DNA of 9,484 nt from contig CAJPPS010000036.1 in NCBI GenBank assembly GCA_905372595.1, positions 1-9,484 of the forward strand. The letters are read 5' to 3'. Under the pieces are notes generated by a model. That model was given only the letters and a program-made list of their open reading frames with translations, ran no database searches and had not been told where the DNA came from. The translations under genes were made by a program, and so were the position numbers. Within the stretch, counting starts at the first letter, position 1; each line of letters opens with the position of its first letter. This document shows positions 1 through 5,495 of the stretch, piece after piece. The DNA is from an uncultured Capnocytophaga sp. (GTDB taxonomy: Bacteria > Bacteroidota > Bacteroidia > Flavobacteriales > Flavobacteriaceae).

Positions 1-435
1 AGATTGGCTTCAGGAAAGCCTTCTCCTGTATTTAATAACTATGAAAATGCTAAAGGAGGCACTACTTCTCTCTCCGACCTGAAAGGAAAATTCGTCTATG
101 TAGATGTATGGGCTACTTGGTGCCGACCTTGTATCGGAGAAATCCCTGTCTTAAAAGAATTACAGAACAAGTTCAAGGGTAAAAATATTGAGTTTGTAAG
201 TATTTCTGTTGATGAAAACCGAGAAGCTTGGCTTAAAACGATCAAAGAAAAAGAACTCAAGGGAGTACAACTATTATCCGACAAAAGTTTTAACTCTCAA
301 TTCATCCGAGAATATGGCATCACTGAAATTCCTGTTTTTATACTCCTTGATAAGGAAGGAAAAATCATTAATGCCAATGCGCCTCGGCCTTCCGACCCTG
401 AAATAGAAAAAATATTAGAAAATCTTATCAAATAG
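1..435 (+). CDS. TlpA/thioredoxin-like disulfide oxidoreductase, 5'-truncated by the window edge
   Basis: The frame is open from base 1, so the true start lies outside the window; the TTG at 4 is only the first start-like codon inside it. About 144 residues are visible. The redox motif WCRPC is encoded at about 118-132 (both cysteines), preceded by the usual thioredoxin-fold strand VYVDVWATW. The cis-proline follows in 'TEIPVF' (near base 333), then a strand 'ILLDKEGKI' as in TlpA/ResA/AhpC-TSA-like proteins. Members of this family usually sit in the periplasm on a signal peptide, lipid anchor or membrane segment and reduce or exchange disulfides. The missing N-terminus would show which applies here. 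The stop is 9 bases before the DUF389 gene, so the two are probably co-transcribed. The thioredoxin fold is certain; the substrate is unknown. Confidence 0.93.
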   Translation, partial: RLASGKPSPVFNNYENAKGGTTSLSDLKGKFVYVDVWATWCRPCIGEIPVLKELQNKFKGKNIEFVSISVDENREAWLKTIKEKELKGVQLLSDKSFNSQFIREYGITEIPVFILLDKEGKIINANAPRPSDPEIEKILENLIK

Positions 436-444
436 CAATTAGTT

Positions 445-1761
445 ATGAGCTTCTTTAAAGACCTCTTCAACCTACATCTGGGAGAAGAAAAAAAGGAAAA
501 AGTTATAGAGGATATTATCAGTAATATTTCTTTCCGTGGATCCAACCTATGGATTTTAGCCTGCGCAATCCTCATTGCTTCCATCGGGCTAAATGTCAAT
601 TCTACAGCAGTCATCATAGGGGCTATGCTTATTTCTCCTCTTATGGGTCCTATCGTAGGAGCAGGATTTGCACTAGCTACCTACGATTTTGACCTCCTAA
701 AGAAAACAGGACGTAGCCTATTCATCGCTACTGTGGTAAGCCTTATTGTATCGTTTGTCTATTTCTATATAAGCCCATTTAAGGATGCCCAATCAGAGTT
801 ATTAGCCCGCACTTCCCCTACTATCTATGATGTACTCATAGCCTTCGTAGGTGGAGTAGTAGGGGCTATCTCCCTTACCCGTCAGGAGAAAGGAAACCCT
901 ATCCCAGGAGTGGCTATTGCTACCGCCCTAATGCCTCCACTATGTACTGCTGGGTTTGGATTGGCTACAGGGAATCTTAGTTTCTTCTTGGGGGCTTTCT
1001 ACCTATATAGTATCAATTGCTTCTTTATTGGAATTGCTACTTTCTTGATTATCAAATACCTGAAATACAAACCCAAGAACACAGGCAATGAGGTGCTTAA
1101 TAAGCGTTTGCACTATGTAATCACTTCTTTGGTTATGCTGATTATCACTCCCAGCTTATATCTGGCTTATACCCTTTTGGAAGAAAAGAAATTCTACCAG
1201 AATGTAGATCATTATATCACTGCTGAGTTCGAAAACAGTGGCTATACTATTATTTATAAGAAAATAAACTACAAAACATCCCCTAAAACCCTTGAATTAG
1301 CCTTCTTAGACAAGAAATTTACTGAGGACGAACTGAAAACGCTACAAACTAATCTCCAAAACTTTAATATTCTCAATACAGAGCTTATTATCCGCCAAAA
1401 AGAATCGGATATTAGTAAGGAAATATTATCGGAAATCAACAAAAACAAGTCTTCTCTCTCCAATAAAGACGTAAAGATAAAGCATCTTACAGAAGAATTG
1501 GAGAGTTACAAACCCTCCGATCCTACCTTTGCCAAGGAGGTAAAAGCCCTATTCCCGAACATAGAGGATTTTTACTTTGGAAAGCTCAATAAGCTCTCCC
1601 ACAAAGACTCCCTTCAGACGGCTACTATAATGATATACACGCCTAAAAAAGAGATGATAAAAAGCAAAGAAATAACCAAAGAGGTAGATACAGCCCGACT
1701 ACAACACTGGCTGGCTGAGAAGTTCAAAGATAAGGATGTAAAGCTGATACTAAACAACTAG
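445..1761 (+). CDS. DUF389 family integral membrane protein
   Basis: This is a 438-residue protein. The N-terminal half holds about six or seven hydrophobic segments (roughly residues 35-50, 54-76, 91-110, 128-146, 153-173, 178-205 and 225-245). The two conserved glycine/proline signatures of DUF389 are present: GAMLISPLMGPIVGAG (residues 59-74) and GVAIATALMPPLCTAGFG (155-172). The C-terminal ~190 residues are soluble and charged, with a Lys/Glu-rich probable coiled coil around residues 322-357. Such a soluble tail is seen in the longer Bacteroidota members. The family's function is not established, and no transport substrate can be read from the sequence. The ATG at 445 lies 9 bases after the thioredoxin-like stop, with no clear Shine-Dalgarno, as is usual in this phylum. 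A terminator follows at once, so this is the last gene of the unit. The family call is strong; function is unknown. Confidence 0.92.
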   Translation: MSFFKDLFNLHLGEEKKEKVIEDIISNISFRGSNLWILACAILIASIGLNVNSTAVIIGAMLISPLMGPIVGAGFALATYDFDLLKKTGRSLFIATVVSLIVSFVYFYISPFKDAQSELLARTSPTIYDVLIAFVGGVVGAISLTRQEKGNPIPGVAIATALMPPLCTAGFGLATGNLSFFLGAFYLYSINCFFIGIATFLIIKYLKYKPKNTGNEVLNKRLHYVITSLVMLIITPSLYLAYTLLEEKKFYQNVDHYITAEFENSGYTIIYKKINYKTSPKTLELAFLDKKFTEDELKTLQTNLQNFNILNTELIIRQKESDISKEILSEINKNKSSLSNKDVKIKHLTEELESYKPSDPTFAKEVKALFPNIEDFYFGKLNKLSHKDSLQTATIMIYTPKKEMIKSKEITKEVDTARLQHWLAEKFKDKDVKLILNN

Positions 1762-1764
1762 AAA

Positions 1765-1798
1765 AAAATCCCCTTATAGAAAAGGGGATTTTCTTTTT
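1765..1798 (+). terminator. Rho-independent terminator after the DUF389 gene
   Basis: An 11-bp perfect stem AAAATCCCCTT / AAGGGGATTTT (1765-1775 with 1782-1792) encloses a 6-base loop, and the 3' side runs into a T-rich tail (TTTTCTTTTT). It starts 3 bases after the DUF389 stop. Confidence 0.92.
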
Positions 1799-1834
1799 AG
1801 CAAGATAGGAAAAGTATTCTGCTAAAAATCACTG

Positions 1835-1842
1835 TATCTTTG
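1835..1842 (+). promoter_or_regulatory. Candidate -7 box of the decayed AraC-type gene
   Basis: TATCTTTG fits the Bacteroidota -7 consensus TAnnTTTG and lies 18 bases before the ATG at 1861. I see no clear TTG at the expected -33 distance, so the promoter may be weak or decayed. It probably belonged to the intact regulator gene. Confidence 0.5.
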
Positions 1843-1860
1843 CCCTATAAATACTACCAT

Positions 1861-2007
1861 ATGAAACCCATAACCCATAATGACTATACCCAATGTATCA
1901 ATAAGGTGGTTGCTTATATTAACAATCACTAAGAGGAATCCTTAGACCTAAAGACCCTCGCCGAAGTAGCCATTTATATAAAAGAAAAACAGTTAAAAAC
2001 TTTGTAA
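1861..2007 (+). pseudogene. AraC-family transcriptional regulator, N-terminal remnant
   Basis: The reading MKPITHNDYTQCINKVV.. continues to AYINNH, where codon 24 (1930-1932) is TAA. The same frame then reads on as EESLDLKTLAEVA. This pattern, a helix followed by 'D.LA..', is the start of an AraC/XylS helix-turn-helix domain, which normally continues into a 'FSpyHFhRiF' segment. Here the homology breaks off after AEVA, and the frame closes at a second stop (2005-2007). Only about 40 residues of a domain that normally needs about 100 remain, so a DNA-binding product is very unlikely. A single T-to-A change turning a leucine TTA into TAA would explain the first stop (inference). The ATG and a promoter-like -7 box survive. 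The remnant adjoins an SDR remnant in the same frame. Confidence 0.72.
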
Positions 2008-2154
2008 TTCAAAAGCAACAAGGAAATCTACCCTTTACAACACATCGGAACCCCTCAGGACATCGCCCAAGCAGCTGTATTCCTTGCCAGCGACAATGCC
2101 TCTTGGATTACAGGAACCATATTAGCAGTTGATGGAGGGCTTACAACGAATTAA
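2008..2154 (+). pseudogene. Short-chain dehydrogenase/reductase (SDR), C-terminal remnant
   Basis: The frame reads YPLQHIGTPQDIAQAAVFLA, then SDNASWITGTILAVDGG and LTTN before TAA TAG. This is the standard C-terminal end of classical SDR enzymes: an 'RxGTPeDIA' helix, 'FLASD.AS.iTG' and the terminal 'VDGG' strand. The Rossmann fold with its glycine-rich NAD(P) site and the Ser-Tyr-Lys catalytic residues, about 200 residues, are absent. No start codon lies in front of the fragment, so no enzyme can be made. It is in the same frame as the AraC remnant with only a stop between them, as expected if an internal deletion joined the start of one gene to the end of the next. The homology is confident; the deletion is inference. 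Confidence 0.8.
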
Positions 2155-2181
2155 TAGACATTAATCTTTAATTACCTTAAG

Positions 2182-2215
2182 TTAATTTTCCATTGGATAA
2201 AAAAACATATCTTTG
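2182..2215 (+). promoter_or_regulatory. Promoter of the DoxX-family gene
   Basis: The -7 box TATCTTTG at 2208-2215 matches TAnnTTTG and lies 24 bases before the ATG at 2240. Possible upstream elements are TTAA at 2182 (23-base gap) and TTG at 2193-2195 (a short 12-base gap); neither is ideal, so the -33 assignment is uncertain. Confidence 0.65.
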
Positions 2216-2239
2216 CACCAGAATTTAATTTAGTATTTT

Positions 2240-2620
2240 ATGAACAGTAAAACGAGAAAAATTATTAGTTACATCCTTTCAGGATTGGTAACACTTATTT
2301 TTGTAGGAACAGGAGTGATGAAATTTACAGGAGGAGAACAAAATGCTCAAATAGCCGAGTTGGTAGGAGGGGCTTCTACTCTCTATCTTTTAGGTGGATT
2401 ACAGATATTCTTTGCCGTACTTTTCTTGATTCCTCGCACTGCTGTAGTAGGCTTTTTACTTATGGCTTGCTATATGGCAGGAGCTATAGCCACCCACTTG
2501 GTCATCAAAGAGTCCTTCATCCCACAAATGACTATTGAAACTCTTATTTGGGTAACCGGATTTGTACGTTTTTCTGAATTAAGCCAAAGGCTCTGTGGTT
2601 GTGGTAGTTGTAATAAATAA
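2240..2620 (+). CDS. DoxX-like family small membrane protein
   Basis: This 126-residue protein has four predicted membrane helices (about residues 8-28, 45-64, 67-88 and 94-110). The first helix shows the DoxX-type 'F...G..K' pattern (IFVGTGVMKFTGG). The second carries 'LGGLQIFFAVLFLIPRTAVVG' spread over residues 51-71, and 'MAGAIATHL' follows in the third. Length and layout fit the DoxX_2-type proteins that are common as single genes in Flavobacteriia. Their role is poorly defined; relatives have been linked to thiol or redox homeostasis and to quinone-linked oxidation. The C-terminus ends in a cysteine cluster (Cys119, Cys121, Cys124), which could bind metal or form disulfides (inference). 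It has its own promoter and terminator, so it is probably monocistronic. It lies directly after the AraC/SDR remnants and may be the survivor of a former larger unit. Confidence 0.88.
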   Translation: MNSKTRKIISYILSGLVTLIFVGTGVMKFTGGEQNAQIAELVGGASTLYLLGGLQIFFAVLFLIPRTAVVGFLLMACYMAGAIATHLVIKESFIPQMTIETLIWVTGFVRFSELSQRLCGCGSCNK

Positions 2621-2625
2621 TCACC

Positions 2626-2657
2626 AAAAGAGGTTACCCAGTTTGGTAACCTCTTTT
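2626..2657 (+). terminator. Rho-independent terminator, probably bidirectional
   Basis: A 13-bp perfect stem AAAAGAGGTTACC / GGTAACCTCTTTT (2626-2638 with 2645-2657) has a 6-base loop. The A-rich left arm and T-rich right arm mean that it reads as a terminator on both strands. It ends the DoxX-like gene and could also stop transcripts from the convergent barrel gene (2817-3602), for which I see no other terminator. Confidence 0.88.
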
Positions 2658-2697
2658 AAAAGATAAATAATTTGTGATATATTTAACATAATTACGC

Positions 2698-2728
2698 TTG
2701 CTTTTTACAAAACAACATAGTATATTTG
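2698..2728 (+). promoter_or_regulatory. Orphan plus-strand promoter
   Basis: TTG (2698-2700), a 20-base spacer and TATATTTG (2721-2728) form one of the best-formed Bacteroidota promoters in the window. Transcription would start near 2735 and run toward the 3' end of the convergent barrel gene. I find no plus-strand ORF between here and 2817 and none convincing beyond. It may be the leftover of a lost gene, the promoter of a small or antisense RNA, or chance in AT-rich DNA. Confidence 0.5.
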
Positions 2729-2816
2729 CAATTTGAATCACTATCAGTCACTGTTTCTGTATTAAGTTACAAATCAAACACTTCCTATTTTCCATTCCCT
2801 ATAAAACTATCCTTTA

Positions 2817-3602
2817 TTAAAAAGACAAAAACACCCCTCCTGTGAAAACAGTATATCCCTTCTTAACAGGAACTATAGGGCGGGTATGATAAATATACTG
2901 GTAGGAGAGCCATACTCCAAAATGCTCTGTTACATTGTGCTTCAAGTCAAGAGCCATTGCCCAACGAGGATTTACAATGTTACTATCCAAGCGGTTATGC
3001 AGATAAGCGCTGGCGGTAAGTCGCCATTTCTCAGCAAAGCGAAAATGAAAACCTGAATAAAGCTGAGACTTGATACTTCTCTGTTGTTTCTCTCCCGTAA
3101 AAGAATGAGGCTCAGGAACGCCATTATAATTCCACTTCTCATATTCCCAAAAAGCCCCTACTCCTGTTGTCCAAGTAAGAAGCTCAGTATGTAAGATACG
3201 AAAACGGGACTGTAGCCCTCCGGCAAGCTTCAAGAGCAATCCTCTAGAGGGAGACCATACTGATTCAAAAAAGGGATATACTTCTGCCTGCTTATGGAAC
3301 AAATAGCGATATTCCCCGTGTATATAACCATTATTCACATTGGTCTGTGAGCCGGACTGAATCATTTCCACCTGATTGATAAAGGTGATAGCCTTTTTCT
3401 TATTAATCAGGAAACTAATATTAGCATTATTTTTTAGCTGAAAGAAATTTTCTTTCTCCGTTTTAAAGTTGAATTCTGGAGCAATTGTTCCTTGTAAAAT
3501 ACGAGTGGTATCTATCACCGTAGCCATACTTTCCGTAAAGATAATTTGGCTTCTCCCCACCATTGAAAACAGAAGTAAAAATAAATAAAAAAATCGCTTC
3601 AT
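2817..3602 (-). CDS. Predicted outer-membrane beta-barrel protein, function unknown
   Basis: This 261-residue protein starts with a typical signal peptide: MKRFF, a hydrophobic stretch to about residue 15, and probable cleavage near residue 18 (GRSQ). The mature part alternates polar and aromatic residues in many short amphipathic strands, with turns such as NKKK, NVNNG, KQAE and GEKQQ. It ends in an aromatic residue (..GGVFLSF), the usual C-terminal signature of proteins folded by the BAM machinery. There is no plug, TonB box or SusC/D feature. The architecture resembles DUF481-type (YdiY-like) barrels, but I do not recognise diagnostic residues, so that is only a suggestion. The ATG at 3602 is supported by a good promoter 24 bases upstream. 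The gene is separated from dps by the dps terminator, and converges with the DoxX-like gene. Confidence 0.8.
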   Translation of the reverse strand: MKRFFYLFLLLFSMVGRSQIIFTESMATVIDTTRILQGTIAPEFNFKTEKENFFQLKNNANISFLINKKKAITFINQVEMIQSGSQTNVNNGYIHGEYRYLFHKQAEVYPFFESVWSPSRGLLLKLAGGLQSRFRILHTELLTWTTGVGAFWEYEKWNYNGVPEPHSFTGEKQQRSIKSQLYSGFHFRFAEKWRLTASAYLHNRLDSNIVNPRWAMALDLKHNVTEHFGVWLSYQYIYHTRPIVPVKKGYTVFTGGVFLSF

Positions 3603-3625
3603 TATTATAAGAATTTATATGTCTG

Positions 3626-3657
3626 CAAAAGTAAAAATCTTCCCTAAAGAATACAAA
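3626..3657 (-). promoter_or_regulatory. Promoter of the outer-membrane barrel gene
   Basis: Read on the minus strand this is TTTG (3657-3654), a 20-base spacer and TACTTTTG (3633-3626), an excellent match to the phylum consensus. The start of transcription should lie near 3620, about 18 bases before the ATG. It sits just downstream of the dps terminator, so the barrel gene is probably transcribed on its own. Confidence 0.78.
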
Positions 3658-3665
3658 TTTTTAAC

Positions 3666-3696
3666 AAAAAAGCGACCTTATAGGAGATCGCCTTTT
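3666..3696 (-). terminator. Rho-independent terminator after dps
   Basis: On the minus strand GCGATC (3691-3686) pairs with GGTCGC (3677-3672), 6 bp including one G-U pair, around an 8-base loop, followed by six T (3671-3666). A run AAAAG before the stem can extend it with one bulge. It begins about 20 bases after the dps stop codon. Confidence 0.72.
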
Positions 3697-3715
3697 CATA
3701 TAACATCATTGAATA

Positions 3716-4195
3716 TTAGATGCTTTCACTTAGGTAAGACTTAAGCATCCATAAGTTTTTCTCTTGTTCTACAATCAAGTCACTTACCAAGGTATTGGTT
3801 CCTTCATCATTGATTTCGTCTGATAAGCTTAGTAATTCTCTCTCTAAAGGAAGCAAGGCTATAATACTATCTACAATCAAGCGAACAGCTTTATCATCAT
3901 CAGAAACATTTTCCCCTACAGGAATAGTAGCGTGCTTTACATAGCTAGCTAGCGTATTGAAAGGAACACCTCCAAGTGTAAGGATACGTTCTGCTATCTG
4001 ATCCACTTGTTCTTGAGCTGCATTATAAAGCTCTTCAAACTTTACGTGCAATTCAAAGAAACGCTTCCCTTTGATATTCCAGTGTACTCCACGAAGATTC
4101 TGATAGTAAGTTTGATAATTAGAAAGTAAAACGTTCAATGCTTCTATTTCTTTTTCTACTTTGGCTTTATCAAGCCCTAAACTATTAATACTCAT
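3716..4195 (-). CDS. dps: Dps-family DNA-binding ferritin-like protein
   Basis: At 159 residues the length is typical of Dps mini-ferritins: dodecameric cytoplasmic shells that oxidise Fe(II), preferably with hydrogen peroxide, and store Fe(III), so protecting DNA. The two Dps signatures are clear: LRGVHWNIKGKRFFELH (residues 34-50) and QVDQIAERILTLGG (63-76). The inter-subunit ferroxidase ligands are all present: His38, His50, Glu54 (in the place of the more common Asp), Asp65 and Glu69. The N-terminus is short with few lysines, so strong direct DNA binding of the E. coli kind is not evident. The ATG at 4195 is the only start in front of the conserved core. The gene has its own promoter, two upstream inverted repeats and a terminator, so it is probably a regulated monocistronic stress gene. 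The family call is very secure; stress control is inferred. Confidence 0.96.
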   Translation of the reverse strand: MSINSLGLDKAKVEKEIEALNVLLSNYQTYYQNLRGVHWNIKGKRFFELHVKFEELYNAAQEQVDQIAERILTLGGVPFNTLASYVKHATIPVGENVSDDDKAVRLIVDSIIALLPLERELLSLSDEINDEGTNTLVSDLIVEQEKNLWMLKSYLSESI

Positions 4196-4224
4196 AATTT
4201 TTAAACTTTAAGATTTCAACACTG

Positions 4225-4258
4225 CAAAGATATATCATTTCATTTAGTAAGCCTACTA
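4225..4258 (-). promoter_or_regulatory. dps promoter with an overlapping inverted repeat
   Basis: On the minus strand TATCTTTG (4232-4225) is a perfect TAnnTTTG -7 box, 30 bases before the dps ATG. No TTG is found at the -33 distance. That region is occupied instead by a 5-4-5 inverted repeat, TAGTA-AGCC-TACTA (plus-strand 4245-4258). A missing -33 element together with a dyad is what an activator-dependent promoter would show (inference); the regulator is unknown. Confidence 0.65.
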
Positions 4259-4274
4259 TTTTCTATCTTTTTTC

Positions 4275-4290
4275 TCTATTTGCAAATAGA
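4275..4290. promoter_or_regulatory. 16-bp perfect palindrome upstream of dps, candidate operator
   Basis: TCTATTTGCAAATAGA is a perfect palindrome with no spacer. After one mismatched pair further T/A pairs extend the symmetry. Its centre lies about 63 bases upstream of the predicted dps transcription start. There is no T-run beside it on the strand of the upstream SemiSWEET gene, so it does not look like a terminator. Confidence 0.45.
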
Positions 4291-4351
4291 AAAATTCAAT
4301 ATAAAATTTATTCACTATAGAAAAATGCTATGTCTTTGAATTATTCTTCTC

Positions 4352-4636
4352 TTAAAATAAAGCGGTAAAAGCAGCTGTAAATCCTAAGACAATACCAGGA
4401 GCATTGGCAAGAGCTATCGGATAGTCTCTTTCTTTCTTGAACAGTGCATAGATAAACCATAGCGTACAGTTAATTCCTGCTACCATTGGCTGAATCCAAG
4501 GACCTGTTGCATCGCCCAAAGTCGCTTTAATCTGGTCAATATAGGCTACATACATCCCCACAGCTGCCACTGTAGCAACCCAACCTAGAATCGTAATGAA
4601 TTTTGAACTTTCGTTTGTATTTTCTCTCTTATCCAT
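4352..4636 (-). CDS. SemiSWEET-type sugar transporter (MtN3/PQ-loop family)
   Basis: With the start at 4636 the protein has 94 residues and three membrane helices (about 13-33, 47-66 and 72-93), the single triple-helix bundle of bacterial SemiSWEETs. These dimerise in the inner membrane to pass mono- or disaccharides. Family features are the second-helix 'QPMVAGINCTLWFIYALFK' stretch (residues 49-67), with the Trp and Asn that line the sugar site, and 'IALANAPGIVLG' in helix 3, with the conserved Asn-Ala-Pro. The loop motif at the end of helix 1 that gives PQ-loop proteins their name reads Asp34-Gln35 here, not Pro-Gln. An in-frame ATG at 4690 would add 18 residues, but it lies within the predicted -33 element, upstream of the predicted transcription start, so I use 4636. 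It has its own promoter and no neighbouring sugar-metabolism gene. The substrate is unknown. Confidence 0.88.
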   Translation of the reverse strand: MDKRENTNESSKFITILGWVATVAAVGMYVAYIDQIKATLGDATGPWIQPMVAGINCTLWFIYALFKKERDYPIALANAPGIVLGFTAAFTALF

Positions 4637-4660
4637 TTTATCAAGATTTATTATTCGAGG

Positions 4661-4691
4661 CAAAGGTATTACTTTTTTACTAGAAAACAAA
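4661..4691 (-). promoter_or_regulatory. Promoter of the SemiSWEET gene
   Basis: On the minus strand TTTG (4691-4688), a 19-base spacer and TACCTTTG (4668-4661) match the consensus well. Transcription should begin near 4655, so translation must start at the ATG at 4636 and not at the upstream in-frame ATG at 4690. Confidence 0.75.
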
Positions 4692-4718
4692 TATTTTTCT
4701 TGTTTTTTATGGCCTTTA

Positions 4719-5495
4719 TCATTTTACATACAGAAATCCCTTTTTCAGCTGTTGTACTCCTTTGTAATAATAATATAGCAAATAGAAATAAGTACCCTGT
4801 GAGAGTCGACTGCCTTTTCCTACTACTCCATTAACATTTGAATAACCCCTAAAATATTCATCATTCTCCTGATAATGTTCCGATTCATACACCTTGAGTC
4901 CCATTTCATTATAAATTTGCAAATGAATAGGCTTGCCTTCATCTGTATGCACTACTTTGAAATAATTCTCTCCTCCTACCTCTGTAGAAACCCCGTTATA
5001 GACCTTTACTCCTTCTCTCTCGGGAGTAACCTCTGGCACAGGTTGGGGTTCCGGAATAGGATTTGGAGTTGGAGGTAAAGGCTTTGGCTCTGGAGTTGGG
5101 GTTGGAGTAGGCTCTGGAGTCGGTTCTGGTTCAGGCTTAGGAGTGATAGTAATTATTTGGGTATGGCTTACCTGATTTCCACAAGCATCGGTAGCTGTCC
5201 AACTATAAATAACCTTACTGAGCTTTCCTGCTGTCTTTTCTTCTTGTCGAGACGAAGTTACTTCTGCTGTTCCACAAGTATCTGTAGCGGTAAGAGTAGC
5301 CTGTACAGGAACTGCTTGTCCCTCCTCTATTGTCAAAGACTGAGGAAGGGTTCCTACAAATACAGGAGCTTCTTTATCCTCTACTTTTATCTCTTGAGTA
5401 TAACTAATAGATGAAACACAGGTATCACTTACTGTAAATATACGTTCGAGAAGATAAGTATTTGCACAGCTTTTTCCCTTGATTTCTTCCTTATA
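4719..5495 (-). repeat. Long direct repeat, copy A (3' end of the protease gene)
   Basis: These 777 bases align without gaps to 8708-9484 at a fixed offset of 3989. I count eight differences, at 4720, 4733, 4761, 4810, 4819, 4849, 4857 and 4875; 4876-5495 is identical by eye. The similarity begins at the stop codon (TGA here, TAA in copy B) and is absent just beyond it. The other end lies outside the window on copy B. Confidence 0.93.

Noticed and set aside
1762..2239. The gap after the DUF389 gene as a site of a small RNA or intact small gene
   Set aside because: Two protein remnants explain most of it. No structured RNA or intact ORF with family similarity was seen.
2839..2850. Hairpin CTGT-GAAA-ACAG near the end of the barrel gene
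   Set aside because: It has only a 4-bp stem, lies inside coding sequence and has no T-run, so it is not a terminator.
4688..4714. AT-rich hairpin (AAAACAA with TTGTTTT, minus strand) after the protease gene as its terminator
   Set aside because: The stem is seven A/T-rich pairs with a loose loop and overlaps the SemiSWEET -33 element. It is too weak to call; I see no convincing terminator for the protease gene.
5157..5414. Plus-strand ORFs at 5157-5414, 5553-5930 and 9146-9403 with similar translated products, looking like a small repeated gene family
   Set aside because: They are antisense to the duplicated HYR-like modules; their similarity follows from the DNA repeat on the coding strand. 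The products are Cys/Ser-rich with no domain.
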